The notes beneath the pieces were generated by a model. The model ran no database searches, was not told the origin of the DNA, and was given only the letters and a program-made list of their open reading frames with translations. Below, in pieces: positions 45,736 through 54,191 of a stretch of 64,000 nt of DNA. Source of the stretch: Lysobacteraceae bacterium (GTDB taxonomy: Bacteria; Pseudomonadota; Gammaproteobacteria; Xanthomonadales; Xanthomonadaceae); assembly GCA_004297225.1 (NCBI GenBank), contig SCUI01000010.1, forward strand, positions 186,001-250,000, read 5' to 3'. The stretch's first letter is position 1. Each line of letters starts with the position of its first letter. Position numbers and translations under genes: made by a program.

Positions 45736-45882
45736 TCACCAGGTGCACTTGCAGATTTCGCAGGTGATCGGTGCGTCCTCGGTCGGCTCCATCGCCTGCG
45801 CGATGCCGGCAATGTGGTCCAGCGCCGCGGATCCGGCGTGGATGGCGGATTCGAGCAGTTCGAAGTTGGCGAAAAGATCCAT
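45736..45882 (-). CDS. 48-residue peptide with C-terminal TCEICKCTW (putative RiPP precursor)
   Basis: The peptide starts MDLFANFELLESAIHAGSAA, continues as an amphipathic, mildly acidic helix (LDHIAGIAQAMEPTEDAP) and ends in ITCEICKCTW with three cysteines in nine residues. A helical leader followed by a short Cys/Thr/Trp core is the layout of ribosomally made, modified peptides. A GGAAGG Shine-Dalgarno lies 8-13 bp before the ATG. It is the first gene of a five-gene run on the minus strand. I know no family with this exact core, and the modifying chemistry is unknown. Confidence 0.7.
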   Translation of the reverse strand: MDLFANFELLESAIHAGSAALDHIAGIAQAMEPTEDAPITCEICKCTW

Positions 45883-46057
45883 TCGCGATTTCCTTCCATA
45901 GAGTTTCGCCACGCGGGATTGCGCGGCGGCCGGACCATAGGTGCCGTCGCCGGCCCGGTCAACCCGCGTGGCGCCCCCGGGGCACGCGCCTTCGCGCGGA
46001 ATGGGGCTTTCTGCAATAATGCACCGGATTTGACCGCGCCTCTTGCAGGGACCCTCC

Positions 46058-46570
46058 GTGCGCAACTACGACCTCGACTTCCTCAAGCGTTTCTCCCTCG
46101 TGATCGCCTTCCTGGTGGCGGTCAGCCTCGGCTTGATCGTGCTGGCCAACTACCTCAATGGCGTGATCCCGACGGAAGTCTCGCCGCTGGCGAAGCAGAA
46201 CGAGCTGGCCCGGATCGCCCCGGAAGGCGCGGTCTACGCCGGCGCCACCGGTGCCGCCGCCCAGGCCGCAGCCGCGCAGGCCGCCCAGGCCGCGGCCTCC
46301 TCGCAGGTCGCCTACGGCGGCACGATGGACGGGGCGGTGATCTACAACAACCTGTGCACCGGCTGCCACACCGCCGGCGTCGGCGGCGCGCCGAAGCTCG
46401 AGGCCGCGGACTGGACCATGCGCATCGCGCAGGGCAACGAGACGCTCTACAAGCACGCCATCGACGGCTTCACCGGCGCCACCGGCGTGATGCCGGCCAA
46501 GGGCGGCAACCCGGCGCTCAGCGACGACCAGGTGAAGGCGACCGTCGACTGGATGTTGTCGCAGATCTGA
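46058..46570 (+). CDS. Membrane-anchored cytochrome c5 family protein
   Basis: A 170-residue cytochrome c. An N-terminal anchor helix (RFSLVIAFLVAVSLGLIVLA) is followed by an Ala-rich linker (AAAQAAAAQAAQAAASSQ) and a c5-type haem domain with CTGCH in IYNNLCTGCHTAGVGGAPKL; the axial Met lies in TGVMPAKGG. It probably passes electrons in the periplasm to an oxidase. The start is taken as GTG at 46058 (VRNYDLDFL), after GCAGGGACC. Confidence 0.9.
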   Translation: MRNYDLDFLKRFSLVIAFLVAVSLGLIVLANYLNGVIPTEVSPLAKQNELARIAPEGAVYAGATGAAAQAAAAQAAQAAASSQVAYGGTMDGAVIYNNLCTGCHTAGVGGAPKLEAADWTMRIAQGNETLYKHAIDGFTGATGVMPAKGGNPALSDDQVKATVDWMLSQI

Positions 46571-46583
46571 GGATCATGGCCGG

Positions 46584-47255
46584 ATGACCGGCCCTTCCTT
46601 CCCCGAAGACCAGGCGACGCTGTCACTGGCGGGCCCCGCGGGCCCGCTGGAAGTGGCGGTGGACCGCGCCGAAAAGCCGCGCCCGGTGGTGGCGATCGTC
46701 TGCCACCCGCTGCCCACCGAGGGCGGCACCATGCACAACAAGGTCGTGACCATGGCCGCCCGCGCGCTGCGCGAGTGCGGCGTGGACACGGTGCGCTTCA
46801 ACTTCCGCGGGGTCGGGGCGTCCGCCGGCAGCTTCGACGACGGCAACGGCGAATCCGACGACCTGCGCGCGGTCGCCGCGTGGGTGCGCGCACAGCGTCC
46901 CGATGCGGCGCTGTGGCTGGCCGGCTTCAGCTTCGGCGCCTATGTGTCGCTGCGGATGACGGCGGAGCTGCAGCCCTCGGGCCTGGTCTCGATCGCGCCG
47001 CCGGTCGGCCGCAGCTGGGATTTCAAGGCGATCGTGCCGCCGACCTGCCCGTGGCTGGTGGTGCAGGGCGAGGACGACGAGATCGTCGATCCGCAGGCGG
47101 TGTATGCCTGGGCCGCGACCATGCCGCGCCCGCCCGAAGTGGTGCGCATGCAGGGCGCCAGCCACTTCTTCCATCGCAAGCTGATCGACCTGCGCGGCGC
47201 GATCCGCCACGGCATCCGCGGCTGGCTTCCGGCGCCGGATCCCGCGCATGGCTGA
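46584..47255 (+). CDS. Alpha/beta hydrolase (YheT/dienelactone-hydrolase-like)
   Basis: A 223-residue hydrolase. HPLPTEGGTMHNKVV and RFNFRGVGASAGSFDDGNGE are typical of a large proteobacterial family, and the nucleophile elbow is WLAGFSFGAYVSLR; the catalytic His is probably in GASHFFHRKL. Substrates of this family are not known. The gene overlaps zapE by 8 bp (47248-47255), which is a common neighbourhood. Confidence 0.9.
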   Translation: MTGPSFPEDQATLSLAGPAGPLEVAVDRAEKPRPVVAIVCHPLPTEGGTMHNKVVTMAARALRECGVDTVRFNFRGVGASAGSFDDGNGESDDLRAVAAWVRAQRPDAALWLAGFSFGAYVSLRMTAELQPSGLVSIAPPVGRSWDFKAIVPPTCPWLVVQGEDDEIVDPQAVYAWAATMPRPPEVVRMQGASHFFHRKLIDLRGAIRHGIRGWLPAPDPAHG

Positions 47256-48345
47256 CGGCGACGAGGCGCTGCCGTCGCAGCGCCATGCCGCCGGCGTCGC
47301 CCGCGGCGAATGGCAGGACGATCCGGCGCAACGGGTCGCGCTGGCCGAACTCGATCGCATCCACGCCGCGCTGCGGGACGCGGGGAGTGCGGGCGTGCTC
47401 GGCAAGCTGCTCGGGCGCAGGCCGCCGGCGCCGCGCGGCCTGTACCTGTGGGGCGGCGTCGGTCGCGGCAAGACCTTCCTGGTGGACCTGTTCTTCACCG
47501 GCCTGCCGACCACGCGCAAGCGCCGCACGCATTTCCATCGCTTCATGCGCAGCGTGCACGAGCGCCTGCACGTGCACGCCGGCGAGCGCGACCCGCTCGC
47601 CCGCATCGCCCGCGAGTGGCGCGACGAGCTGCAGGTGCTGGTGCTGGACGAGTTCTTCGTCAGCGACATCGGCGACGCGATGCTGCTCGGGCGCCTGCTC
47701 GAGCGCCTGTTCGCCGAGGGCGTGGTGCTGGTGACCACGTCGAACATCGCGCCGTCGGGCTTGTACAAGGACGGCCTGCAACGCGCGCGATTCCTGCCGG
47801 CGATCGGGCTGCTGGAGCGGCATTGCGTGGTGCTGCACCTGGACAGTCCGCGCGATTACCGCCTGCGCGAGCTCACCCGCTCGCCGGTCTACCGGCAGCC
47901 GCTGGATGCCGGGTCCGACGCATGGCTCGAGCAGCGCTGGCATGCGCTGGGTGGCGACGACGGCCATCGCGACGCCGGCATCGTCGTCGACGGCCGCCGG
48001 ATCGCGGTGCGCGCGCGCAGCCGCGGCATGGCCTGGTTCGATTTCGCCGAATTGTGCGAAGGCCCGCGCGCGGCCGCCGACTACATCGAGATCGCCCGCG
48101 AGTTCCATACCGTGGTGGTCGGCGGAATTCCGGTGATGGGGGCGAACGCCGACGACTCCGCGCGGCGTTTCGTCACCCTGGTCGACGAGCTGTACGACCG
48201 CCACGTCAACCTGGTCTGCACCGCGGACGCTCCGCCGACCGCGCTGTACACGGGCGAACGCCTGGTCGGCGCCTTCGAGCGCACCGCCTCGCGCCTGATC
48301 GAGATGCGCTCGGCCGAGTACCTGGCGCTGGAGCACCGCTGCTAG
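47248..48345 (+). CDS. zapE: Cell division protein ZapE (AFG1-like ATPase)
   Basis: ZapE is an AFG1-like ATPase that joins the division ring late and affects FtsZ bundling. The 365-residue protein has the P-loop [15 protein letters not shown], Walker [16 protein letters not shown] and sensor-type [17 protein letters not shown], and the later [20 protein letters not shown] segment, all as in the family. The start ATG at 47248 lies inside the end of the hydrolase gene. Confidence 0.94.
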   Translation: MADGDEALPSQRHAAGVARGEWQDDPAQRVALAELDRIHAALRDAGSAGVLGKLLGRRPPAPRGLYLWGGVGRGKTFLVDLFFTGLPTTRKRRTHFHRFMRSVHERLHVHAGERDPLARIAREWRDELQVLVLDEFFVSDIGDAMLLGRLLERLFAEGVVLVTTSNIAPSGLYKDGLQRARFLPAIGLLERHCVVLHLDSPRDYRLRELTRSPVYRQPLDAGSDAWLEQRWHALGGDDGHRDAGIVVDGRRIAVRARSRGMAWFDFAELCEGPRAAADYIEIAREFHTVVVGGIPVMGANADDSARRFVTLVDELYDRHVNLVCTADAPPTALYTGERLVGAFERTASRLIEMRSAEYLALEHRC

Positions 48346-48368
48346 GCGCGACGGGGGATAATCCCGGC

Positions 48369-49181
48369 ATGGCCTCGCCCACCCTCCCGCTCGGCCGCGC
48401 GGTCGACTATCCGCGCGAGTACGACCCGTCGCTGCTGTTCCCGATCCCGCGCGCGCAAGGCCGCGCGTCGCTGGGACTGCACGACGGGCCGCTGCCGTTC
48501 ACCGGCTTCGACCGCTGGCATGCCTACGAATTGTCCTGGCTGGACCGACGCGGCAAGCCGGTGGTCGGCACGCTGTCGCTGCAGGTGCCGGCGACGACGC
48601 CGAACCTGGTGGAATCGAAATCGCTGAAGCTGTACCTGAACTCGTTCAACGGCAGCCGTTTCGACGACGCCGGCGAGGTGCTCGCGCGCATCCGTGCGGA
48701 CCTGTCGCGCGCGGCCGGTGGCGAGGTGGAAGTGGCACCCGGCGTGCCGCCGACCGGCGATGACGCCGATGGCGCTTCGATCGACGGCCTGGACGTCGAC
48801 ATCGGGTTCTACGGTCCACCCGACGCGGCGCTGCTCGTCGCCGATGCGGGCGACGAAGTCGAGGAACAGCTGCGTTCAGGCCTGCTCAAGTCCAACTGCC
48901 CGGTGACCGGGCAACCGGACTGGGCCAGCCTGCGCATCGAATACCAAGGGCCGCGGATCGATCGCGAAGGCCTGCTGCGCTACCTGGTCTCCTTCCGCGA
49001 CCACTGCGAATTCCACGAGCAATGCGTGGAGCGGATCTTCAGCGACCTGATGGCGCGGTGCCGGCCACGGCGGCTGTCGGTGGAGGCGCGCTACACCCGC
49101 CGCGGCGGGCTCGACATCAATCCATGGCGGGCGACACCCGGTTGCCGCGCGCCTGCCGCGGCGCGTGACCTGCGCCAGTAG
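48369..49181 (+). CDS. queF: NADPH-dependent 7-cyano-7-deazaguanine reductase QueF
   Basis: QueF reduces preQ0 to preQ1 in queuosine synthesis. The 270-residue, two-domain (long) form has [14 protein letters not shown] in the N-terminal tunnelling domain, the nucleophile Cys in [13 protein letters not shown] with the catalytic Asp after QP, and the [17 protein letters not shown] block. Length fits the E. coli type. Other queuosine genes are not in the window. Confidence 0.96.
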   Translation: MASPTLPLGRAVDYPREYDPSLLFPIPRAQGRASLGLHDGPLPFTGFDRWHAYELSWLDRRGKPVVGTLSLQVPATTPNLVESKSLKLYLNSFNGSRFDDAGEVLARIRADLSRAAGGEVEVAPGVPPTGDDADGASIDGLDVDIGFYGPPDAALLVADAGDEVEEQLRSGLLKSNCPVTGQPDWASLRIEYQGPRIDREGLLRYLVSFRDHCEFHEQCVERIFSDLMARCRPRRLSVEARYTRRGGLDINPWRATPGCRAPAAARDLRQ

Positions 49182-49274
49182 CGCGCGCGTCGACGCGGCG
49201 TGTACGCCGCCGCGATACCGGCTTCACGCCCGCCATGGGACGCTGCGCCGGTCCATGAATGCAGGAGATCCGCA

Positions 49275-49601
49275 ATGGCGAACCGGAACAGCGGCGACGA
49301 CGATCGCCTGTCCCTGCGGCCCAGCCGCAGCGCAGGCGCCCCCGATTTTTCCAACGTCCGCAGCGGCGATGGCAAGCCGGATTTCTCGAACGTGCGCGGC
49401 AGCACCGACACCGTGCCGGCGGACGGCGCGCAGCGCAGCTACACGGTGCAATCCGGCGACACGCTTTCGGAGATCGCGCAGCGGCAGTTCGGCCGCGCCA
49501 GCGCGTGGCACCAGATCTTCGAGGCCAATCGCGACCAGATCGACGATCCCGACCTGATCCGCCCGGGACAGGTGCTGCGCCTTCCCGACATCCATGACTG
49601 A
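49275..49601 (+). CDS. LysM-domain protein
   Basis: A 108-residue protein with one LysM domain at the C-terminus (YTVQSGDTLSEIAQRQFGRA to PGQVLRLPDI), which binds peptidoglycan or related glycans. The N-terminal half has a tandem motif (PDFSNVRSGDGKPDFSNVRG), an 11-residue repeat with no known role. There is no signal peptide, so it may be cytosolic or exported by another route. A GCAGGAGA ribosome-binding site precedes the ATG. Confidence 0.9.
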   Translation: MANRNSGDDDRLSLRPSRSAGAPDFSNVRSGDGKPDFSNVRGSTDTVPADGAQRSYTVQSGDTLSEIAQRQFGRASAWHQIFEANRDQIDDPDLIRPGQVLRLPDIHD

Positions 49602-49623
49602 TCGCCCACACGGAGGTTCCCCC

Positions 49624-50127
49624 ATGATCCGCAAGCTTCCCAGCGCCACCCTCGTTGCCGCCCTCGCCGGCGTGCTCGCGCTCGCCGGCTGCAACAAGGC
49701 CGACGACACCAACGACGCGGCGATCGACACCACCCCGCCGCCGGCCGCCACCACCCCGGCCGACACCACGATGCCGCCGGCGACGACCGATACCACCGCG
49801 ACCACCGGTTTGAGCATCACCTCGGTCGACCTCGGCTCCGCGGTCGGCGACGACAACCGCATCAGCGTACCGACCACCACCTTCACCGGCAGCGACACCA
49901 TCCACGCCTCGGTGGTCACCGACGGCACCGCCGAAGGCACGCTGGTAGCGACCTGGACCTACCAGGACGGGCAGGTGGTCGACACCCAGGAAAAGGTGGT
50001 GCCGGCCGGGCCGCAGGTGACCGACTTCAGCATCACCAAGCCCGACGGCTGGCCGGCCGGCAACTACACCCTGCAGGTATCCAAGGACGGCATGGTCCTG
50101 CAGACCCGCGAGTTCAAGGTCGGCTGA
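49624..50127 (+). CDS. Thr/Pro-rich lipoprotein, hypothetical
   Basis: A 167-residue predicted lipoprotein: lipobox LALAGC with Cys near residue 23. A Thr/Pro/Ala linker (PPPAATTPADTTMPPATTDT) leads to a small beta-rich domain with repeated strands (DTIHASVVTDGTAEGTLVAT, VTDFSITKPDGWPAGNYTLQ) that looks like an immunoglobulin-like or filamin-like fold. Function is unknown. It ends at a REP element and a strong terminator. Confidence 0.8.
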   Translation: MIRKLPSATLVAALAGVLALAGCNKADDTNDAAIDTTPPPAATTPADTTMPPATTDTTATTGLSITSVDLGSAVGDDNRISVPTTTFTGSDTIHASVVTDGTAEGTLVATWTYQDGQVVDTQEKVVPAGPQVTDFSITKPDGWPAGNYTLQVSKDGMVLQTREFKVG

Positions 50128-50137
50128 TCGCTGCTCC

Positions 50138-50163
50138 CTTGTGGGAGCGGCGCAAGCCGCGAC
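50138..50163 (+). repeat. REP-like palindromic element, copy 2
   Basis: CTTGTGGGAGCGGCGCAAGC followed by CGCGAC, the exact reverse complement of the element at 26616-26641. It lies directly before the terminator of the lipoprotein gene. Confidence 0.8.
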
Positions 50164-50164
50164 G

Positions 50165-50191
50165 AAAAGGGCGCCCAGGCGCCCTTTTTTT
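50165..50191 (+). terminator. Rho-independent terminator
   Basis: AAAAGGGCGCC, a 2-base CA loop, GGCGCCCTTTT, then a run of T. A textbook intrinsic terminator for the lipoprotein gene, and the boundary of the CRISPR locus. Confidence 0.92.
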
Positions 50192-50204
50192 CATTGCTGC
50201 TCAA

Positions 50205-50235
50205 GCCAAGGCTAGTTTTCTCGGTCCGTTACACC
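50205..50235 (+). repeat. Possible further decayed CRISPR repeat
   Basis: GGCTAG (50210-50215), TTTTCT and CCGTTACA follow each other in the order of the CRISPR repeat (GGCTAG, TTTCCT, CTGTTACG), with about five bases missing between. It lies close to one 67-bp period before the first clear repeat. It may be an even older, decayed repeat at this end of the array. Confidence 0.35.
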
Positions 50236-50264
50236 CGTGCAAGCATATGCGGCGATCATACTCT

Positions 50265-50902
50265 GTTTCGGCGAAGGCCCATTTCCTGATCTGTTATGCT
50301 CCACCGCGATGCCCGCGGTGCGCGCGTAGGCGTTCCGGCTAGAGCGCATTTCCTGATCTGTTACGCTTCCAACGGGAACGCTGGTGGTGTTGCAGGGGGC
50401 TCCGGCTAGTGCGCATTTCCTGATCTGTTACGCTCGCCCGCTCATCCCTGCTGCTCCTGCGTGGGGTTCCGGCTAGAGCGCATTTCCTGATCTGTTACGC
50501 TCAAAACCCTCCCCGCCCCAACCGGCAGGCGTGTTCCGGCTAGAGCGCATTTCCTGACCTGTTACCTCACCGTCCTGTCCGAGGGCCCGGCCACGACTGT
50601 TCCGGCTAGAGCGCACTTCCTGATCTGTTACGCTCCCACCGGAGCCGCCACTACTGATGGAGAGAGTTCCGGCTAGAGCGCATTTCCTGATCTGTTACGC
50701 TCCCCACTCGGGGCTGGGGCGCTCCCGGTGGAGTTCCGGCTAGAGCGCATTTCCTGATCTGTTACGCTCGAACAGCGCCTTGACCCGCTGCACGAACCGG
50801 TTCCGGCTTGAGCGCATTTCCTGATCTGTTGCGCTCACCGCCACCAAGCAGGTATCGCCGTGAGCGGTTCCGGCTAGAGCGCATTTCCTGATCTGTTACA
50901 TG
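50265..50902 (+). CRISPR. CRISPR array, type II-C: 10 repeats, 9 spacers
   Basis: Repeats of 36-37 bp beginning GTTCCGGCTAGAGCGCATTT and ending CCTGATCTGTTACGCT(C) start at 50265, 50332, 50399, 50466, 50533, 50599, 50666, 50733, 50800 and 50867; the period is 67 bp except one of 66. Spacers are 30-31 bp, GC-rich and all different. The first repeat has six substitutions; the fifth has T-to-C and a one-base deletion, and the third, sixth and ninth have one or two changes each. The last is cut at its 3' end (TTACATG for TTACGCT). The plus strand is the crRNA sense, because it pairs with the tracrRNA. The repeat's 3' end (TGTTACGCT) resembles an extended -10 box. Confidence 0.97.
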
Positions 50903-50947
50903 CAGGTAGCGCCCTTCCCCCTCGATTTCGATAATCCTGCCGATCAT
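50900..50947 (-). pseudogene. cas1: cas1 remnant: first 16 codons only
   Basis: An ATG at 50947 overlaps the cas9 stop codon (ATGA) and opens the frame MIGRIIEIEGEGRYLH. Type II-C Cas1 proteins from several proteobacteria begin MIGR[IV][IVL][ED]I followed by a short polar stretch and RHL, so this reads as the start of cas1. At 50899 the coding sequence gives way to the reverse complement of the last CRISPR repeat. The remaining roughly 280 codons and all of cas2 are gone. The identification rests on 16 residues plus the expected position directly behind cas9. Confidence 0.72.
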
Positions 50948-53900
50948 TTCGATCCGACAAACCCCGGATCGTTGACGTAACCCAAGGCATCCACTCCAAC
51001 CAGGCGTGCCGCCATCTTTCGAAGCGGCTCCGGCGACTTCCGAATATAGGAGAACGCTATTGTTTTGTCGCGATCTCTCGCGTCCACGTTTGCCTCGTAG
51101 TGCTCAGACAGCGCAATTCCATTTGAAGAAAAAAGCGCGACCCGCATGATCTTCCCCTTGCCCTCGTGCTCAACTTTGAGAAGATCCCCTTTGCGGATGC
51201 GCATGACAAGCGGCTTTCCATTCCTTGCGGCCCTTGAAGTCAGCCATTTTTCGTCCCGGTTTGCTTCATAGATAGAGATGATCTCGCCATTCCAGCGACC
51301 GTTTTCCTGCCATATCTCATAGCAATAATTGCCATCGCCTTTTACATAACGATACGGTCGCTTGGTCATCCGATCCGAGATCGGAATTACGGACAACTGC
51401 TCCAGAACATGCACGCGACGCACACCACTGTCCTGGGAGAAAGCATCCAACGCTACCTTCAACTCCTTCCCACTCAAACCTTTTATTGCCCGCGCGATCT
51501 CTTCGCGCAAAATCGGGTCGGCAATACGTTCCACCTTGGCTGTGTCGGTTATTGCTGACAATGGAACGCGATGTGAGACCGATAGAGCGCCTTTCTTACC
51601 CGGTTCTCCTCGCTTCCCGTAATTGGTGTCGTTATGCAAGCTCGCCTGTGTTCCGTGGTCTGCCTTGTGGGACACAACGATCTTCCCGAGCACGGCGGCC
51701 AGATCCTCACGGAACGCAGGCCAAGGCATCGGAAAATCCTTGAGCTTGCGATTCTCGCCGGTGGCCTCCGCCCTTGCTGCCGCGTTCGCTAGTTGCTGGA
51801 TGCAGGACCGGTCGCAGGCGGCGATAACCGCGGCATCTAAAGCATGATGGCGATGGTCATCCCGGTTCTTACGGCTTTCACCCGGACGCAGGAGCTCGTT
51901 CAGGCCCCAGACGCTGCGCAACTGGCTGGTGAGCCGGCCGGTATTCGACCAGACCTTGTTCGGCGGGCAAACCGAAGCCAGATATTGCCGCGCAAGCCGC
52001 GAAAGATAGGCTGTGTCGGTGAGGTGCCTTGCAAGAAAACTGTCACCCTTTTCAAACCCCCACGCCTGCAAGTCTTCTGTCGTCAACTTGCTTCGATCGA
52101 GAAAGGCCTGCATAGCGCCTTCCCTAAAACGTTTGGCCTTGTTCGATGGCAGGTTTTCCAGTCGGGCTTCGATGCTCTCCCATGCGGCCGTATGCCCGAA
52201 CGCATCGAAAGGCGTCCGGTTCCGCTTCTCCCGGTTTGCGCGGGACAGGCACAGCACCTTGTTCGACAGGCTGTCGTCCAGCGACCGTGAATACGGAAGA
52301 ATGTGGTCGATCTCGACCTCAGAAGAGAACAGCTTCTCGATGCCAATCTGTGCTCCGGTATAAACGCAAGGATGGCTCATGGCGTCATCCTTTCCGAGCT
52401 CGCGGTACAACTGCAGGCGCTGGCGGTTCTCGCGGTTTTCCCGCTGCCCCAAAGTGCGCAGCTCCTCGTTCAGCTTGGCGTTCCTCTCCTCATTTTTCTT
52501 CTGCTCGGAGAGGAGTTCGGTTCGTCTGGCGCCGGACATGCCGAACTCGCGCGCAAGCTCGACGATGACTTCCTGAGGAAGTCCCCACCTTCGGATGATT
52601 TCGTTGACGACGAGGCGCAATTGGTTCAAACCGACATGCACCGTTGGATTCGGAAGTCTTCCCCAGCGCTTCTCCTCTTCGTTAGTTGCCTTCGGCATCG
52701 GAGACGTATAGCCGGTCAGCACTTCGCCGTAGTAGGGAAGACGCATTCGGATTTCGCCGGTATGGAAGTCGGAATGGCTCCTGCCGAAAGTCGTTCGGAC
52801 TGCACGGTCGTAAGTGATTACGTCGCCGTCTAGAGATTCGACGATTTTCTCCAGCGCCTTCCTACTCAAGCTGCCATGGTCGTCGGGCAGTCGAAACCTC
52901 GCGATCCCTTCCGCCTTTTCTCGTGTTATCCGCAATGGCAGCGCTGCGAGTACTTGTCGATAATGGCGCCTGGACAGATCGTTCTTCCTGATGATCCGGT
53001 CCAATGCGCCACTCTCTCCTGGCAGGGAAACCAGCGCTTCTACGAGATCGTCATTGTTCGTGGCGACTTCTACGAGGACCGCCAGTGCTTCTTGCTGGAT
53101 GGATGAAAGGTCGTGCCAGGCGGCGCCGATTCCGGCTTGCGACGAGAACTGCTCTGTGACCGCGTCGCCCTTGAGGAATTCCCGAGGCTTGCCGGTAGAT
53201 TTCCGGCCGCCTTCCAGGTTCAGACCCGCCTTCTTTTCCAGCCCCAGCAGCATCCGGATGCGCGCGAAAGTCAGCTTTTCCCGGCAGCAAAGCTCATCGC
53301 GCAACAGGTTGCGCTCCGCCATCGTCAAGGATCGCCATTCGATTCCCTCCTGTATTCGCAGGTTGTTCAGCTCCTGCAGGATGCGGAAGCGCTGCTGCAG
53401 CGGCGAGCACATCGGAATCCGGTACTCAGCCGGCTCGAAGATGCACCTGCCAGGTTCCACGGGCAGCAACGGGCGCTGGAACAGAAGCGTGTTGCGCAGG
53501 TAATCCCGAGCTTCTTCCGTCATGGCCTGCGGATGGAACGGTTGCTGCGCCGCCCAGAGCGCATCGAATTCTTCTGCAATCAATTCGCGTTGTGCATAAA
53601 GGACGTACTCGCCCTTGCCGTCCAGTCGTGCGCGTGTTGTTTCGCCTTTCTTGTGTCGCTTCGCTAGGTACTCACCGTAAGTGCGGCTGCCGGAATTGAC
53701 GATCTGCTGCCGTGTCCGCGCGATGGCATCGTTGATCTTACCGGTCTCCTTTTCGTCGGCCGTCTGGTCTTTACGGCTGCTCTTAAAACCACGCCGCTTC
53801 GCAAGGTGATAGAGCGCACGACCGACTTCATACACGATAAGCTCGGAACCGAGCCCCTTCGCGCGCAGCTCATATGGGTCCAGGGCGGAAAGTGACTGCC

Positions 53901-54177
53901 TCTTGCCATCGTCTTCCGGCATCAGGCCGAAATGGATCAGCCCCGTCATGAATCGTGCCTGCCGTTTGAGTACCCGGTCGTGCCGACGGCGCATCTGTCG
54001 CGCCAGGCGCCGACCAGCCGCCAAGGAGGCCAGATCCTTCGGATTGCGCCCATCCGGGAAGATACGGACCCCTCCTCGCACAAAGCCGATCGGCGCGTCA
54101 TTCCCATCAAGACGCAACATGCACCACCCGATGGAATTCGTGCCGATATCCAGGCCGAGCCGATAAGGAATCTTCAT
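50944..54177 (-). CDS. cas9: CRISPR-associated endonuclease Cas9, type II-C size
   Basis: RNA-guided DNA endonuclease of 1077 residues, the compact size of subtype II-C. RuvC-I is GLDIGTNSIGW with Asp10; the Arg-rich bridge helix is AGRRLARQMRRRHDRVLKRQ (about 54-73); RuvC-II is EVIVELAREFG with Glu540; the HNH nuclease is VEIDHILPYSRSLDDSLSNK with Asp624, His625 and Asn639; RuvC-III is DDHRHHALDAAVIAACDRS with His778 and Asp781. All nuclease residues are present and the frame is unbroken, so it should be active. The C-terminal PAM-interacting part is complete. The gene is AT-richer than its neighbours, which suggests transfer. Start ATG follows AAGGGGGGAAAG. No cas1, cas2, csn2 or cas4 gene is present. 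Confidence 0.97.
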   Translation of the reverse strand: MKIPYRLGLDIGTNSIGWCMLRLDGNDAPIGFVRGGVRIFPDGRNPKDLASLAAGRRLARQMRRRHDRVLKRQARFMTGLIHFGLMPEDDGKRQSLSALDPYELRAKGLGSELIVYEVGRALYHLAKRRGFKSSRKDQTADEKETGKINDAIARTRQQIVNSGSRTYGEYLAKRHKKGETTRARLDGKGEYVLYAQRELIAEEFDALWAAQQPFHPQAMTEEARDYLRNTLLFQRPLLPVEPGRCIFEPAEYRIPMCSPLQQRFRILQELNNLRIQEGIEWRSLTMAERNLLRDELCCREKLTFARIRMLLGLEKKAGLNLEGGRKSTGKPREFLKGDAVTEQFSSQAGIGAAWHDLSSIQQEALAVLVEVATNNDDLVEALVSLPGESGALDRIIRKNDLSRRHYRQVLAALPLRITREKAEGIARFRLPDDHGSLSRKALEKIVESLDGDVITYDRAVRTTFGRSHSDFHTGEIRMRLPYYGEVLTGYTSPMPKATNEEEKRWGRLPNPTVHVGLNQLRLVVNEIIRRWGLPQEVIVELAREFGMSGARRTELLSEQKKNEERNAKLNEELRTLGQRENRENRQRLQLYRELGKDDAMSHPCVYTGAQIGIEKLFSSEVEIDHILPYSRSLDDSLSNKVLCLSRANREKRNRTPFDAFGHTAAWESIEARLENLPSNKAKRFREGAMQAFLDRSKLTTEDLQAWGFEKGDSFLARHLTDTAYLSRLARQYLASVCPPNKVWSNTGRLTSQLRSVWGLNELLRPGESRKNRDDHRHHALDAAVIAACDRSCIQQLANAAARAEATGENRKLKDFPMPWPAFREDLAAVLGKIVVSHKADHGTQASLHNDTNYGKRGEPGKKGALSVSHRVPLSAITDTAKVERIADPILREEIARAIKGLSGKELKVALDAFSQDSGVRRVHVLEQLSVIPISDRMTKRPYRYVKGDGNYCYEIWQENGRWNGEIISIYEANRDEKWLTSRAARNGKPLVMRIRKGDLLKVEHEGKGKIMRVALFSSNGIALSEHYEANVDARDRDKTIAFSYIRKSPEPLRKMAARLVGVDALGYVNDPGFVGSK

Positions 54178-54191
54178 TTTTCTTTCCCCCC

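Noticed and set aside
50762-50947. A 61-residue open frame on the minus strand next to cas9
   Set aside because: Only its first 16 codons are coding-like (cas1 start). The rest is the reverse complement of CRISPR repeats and spacers, so it is not a real small protein.
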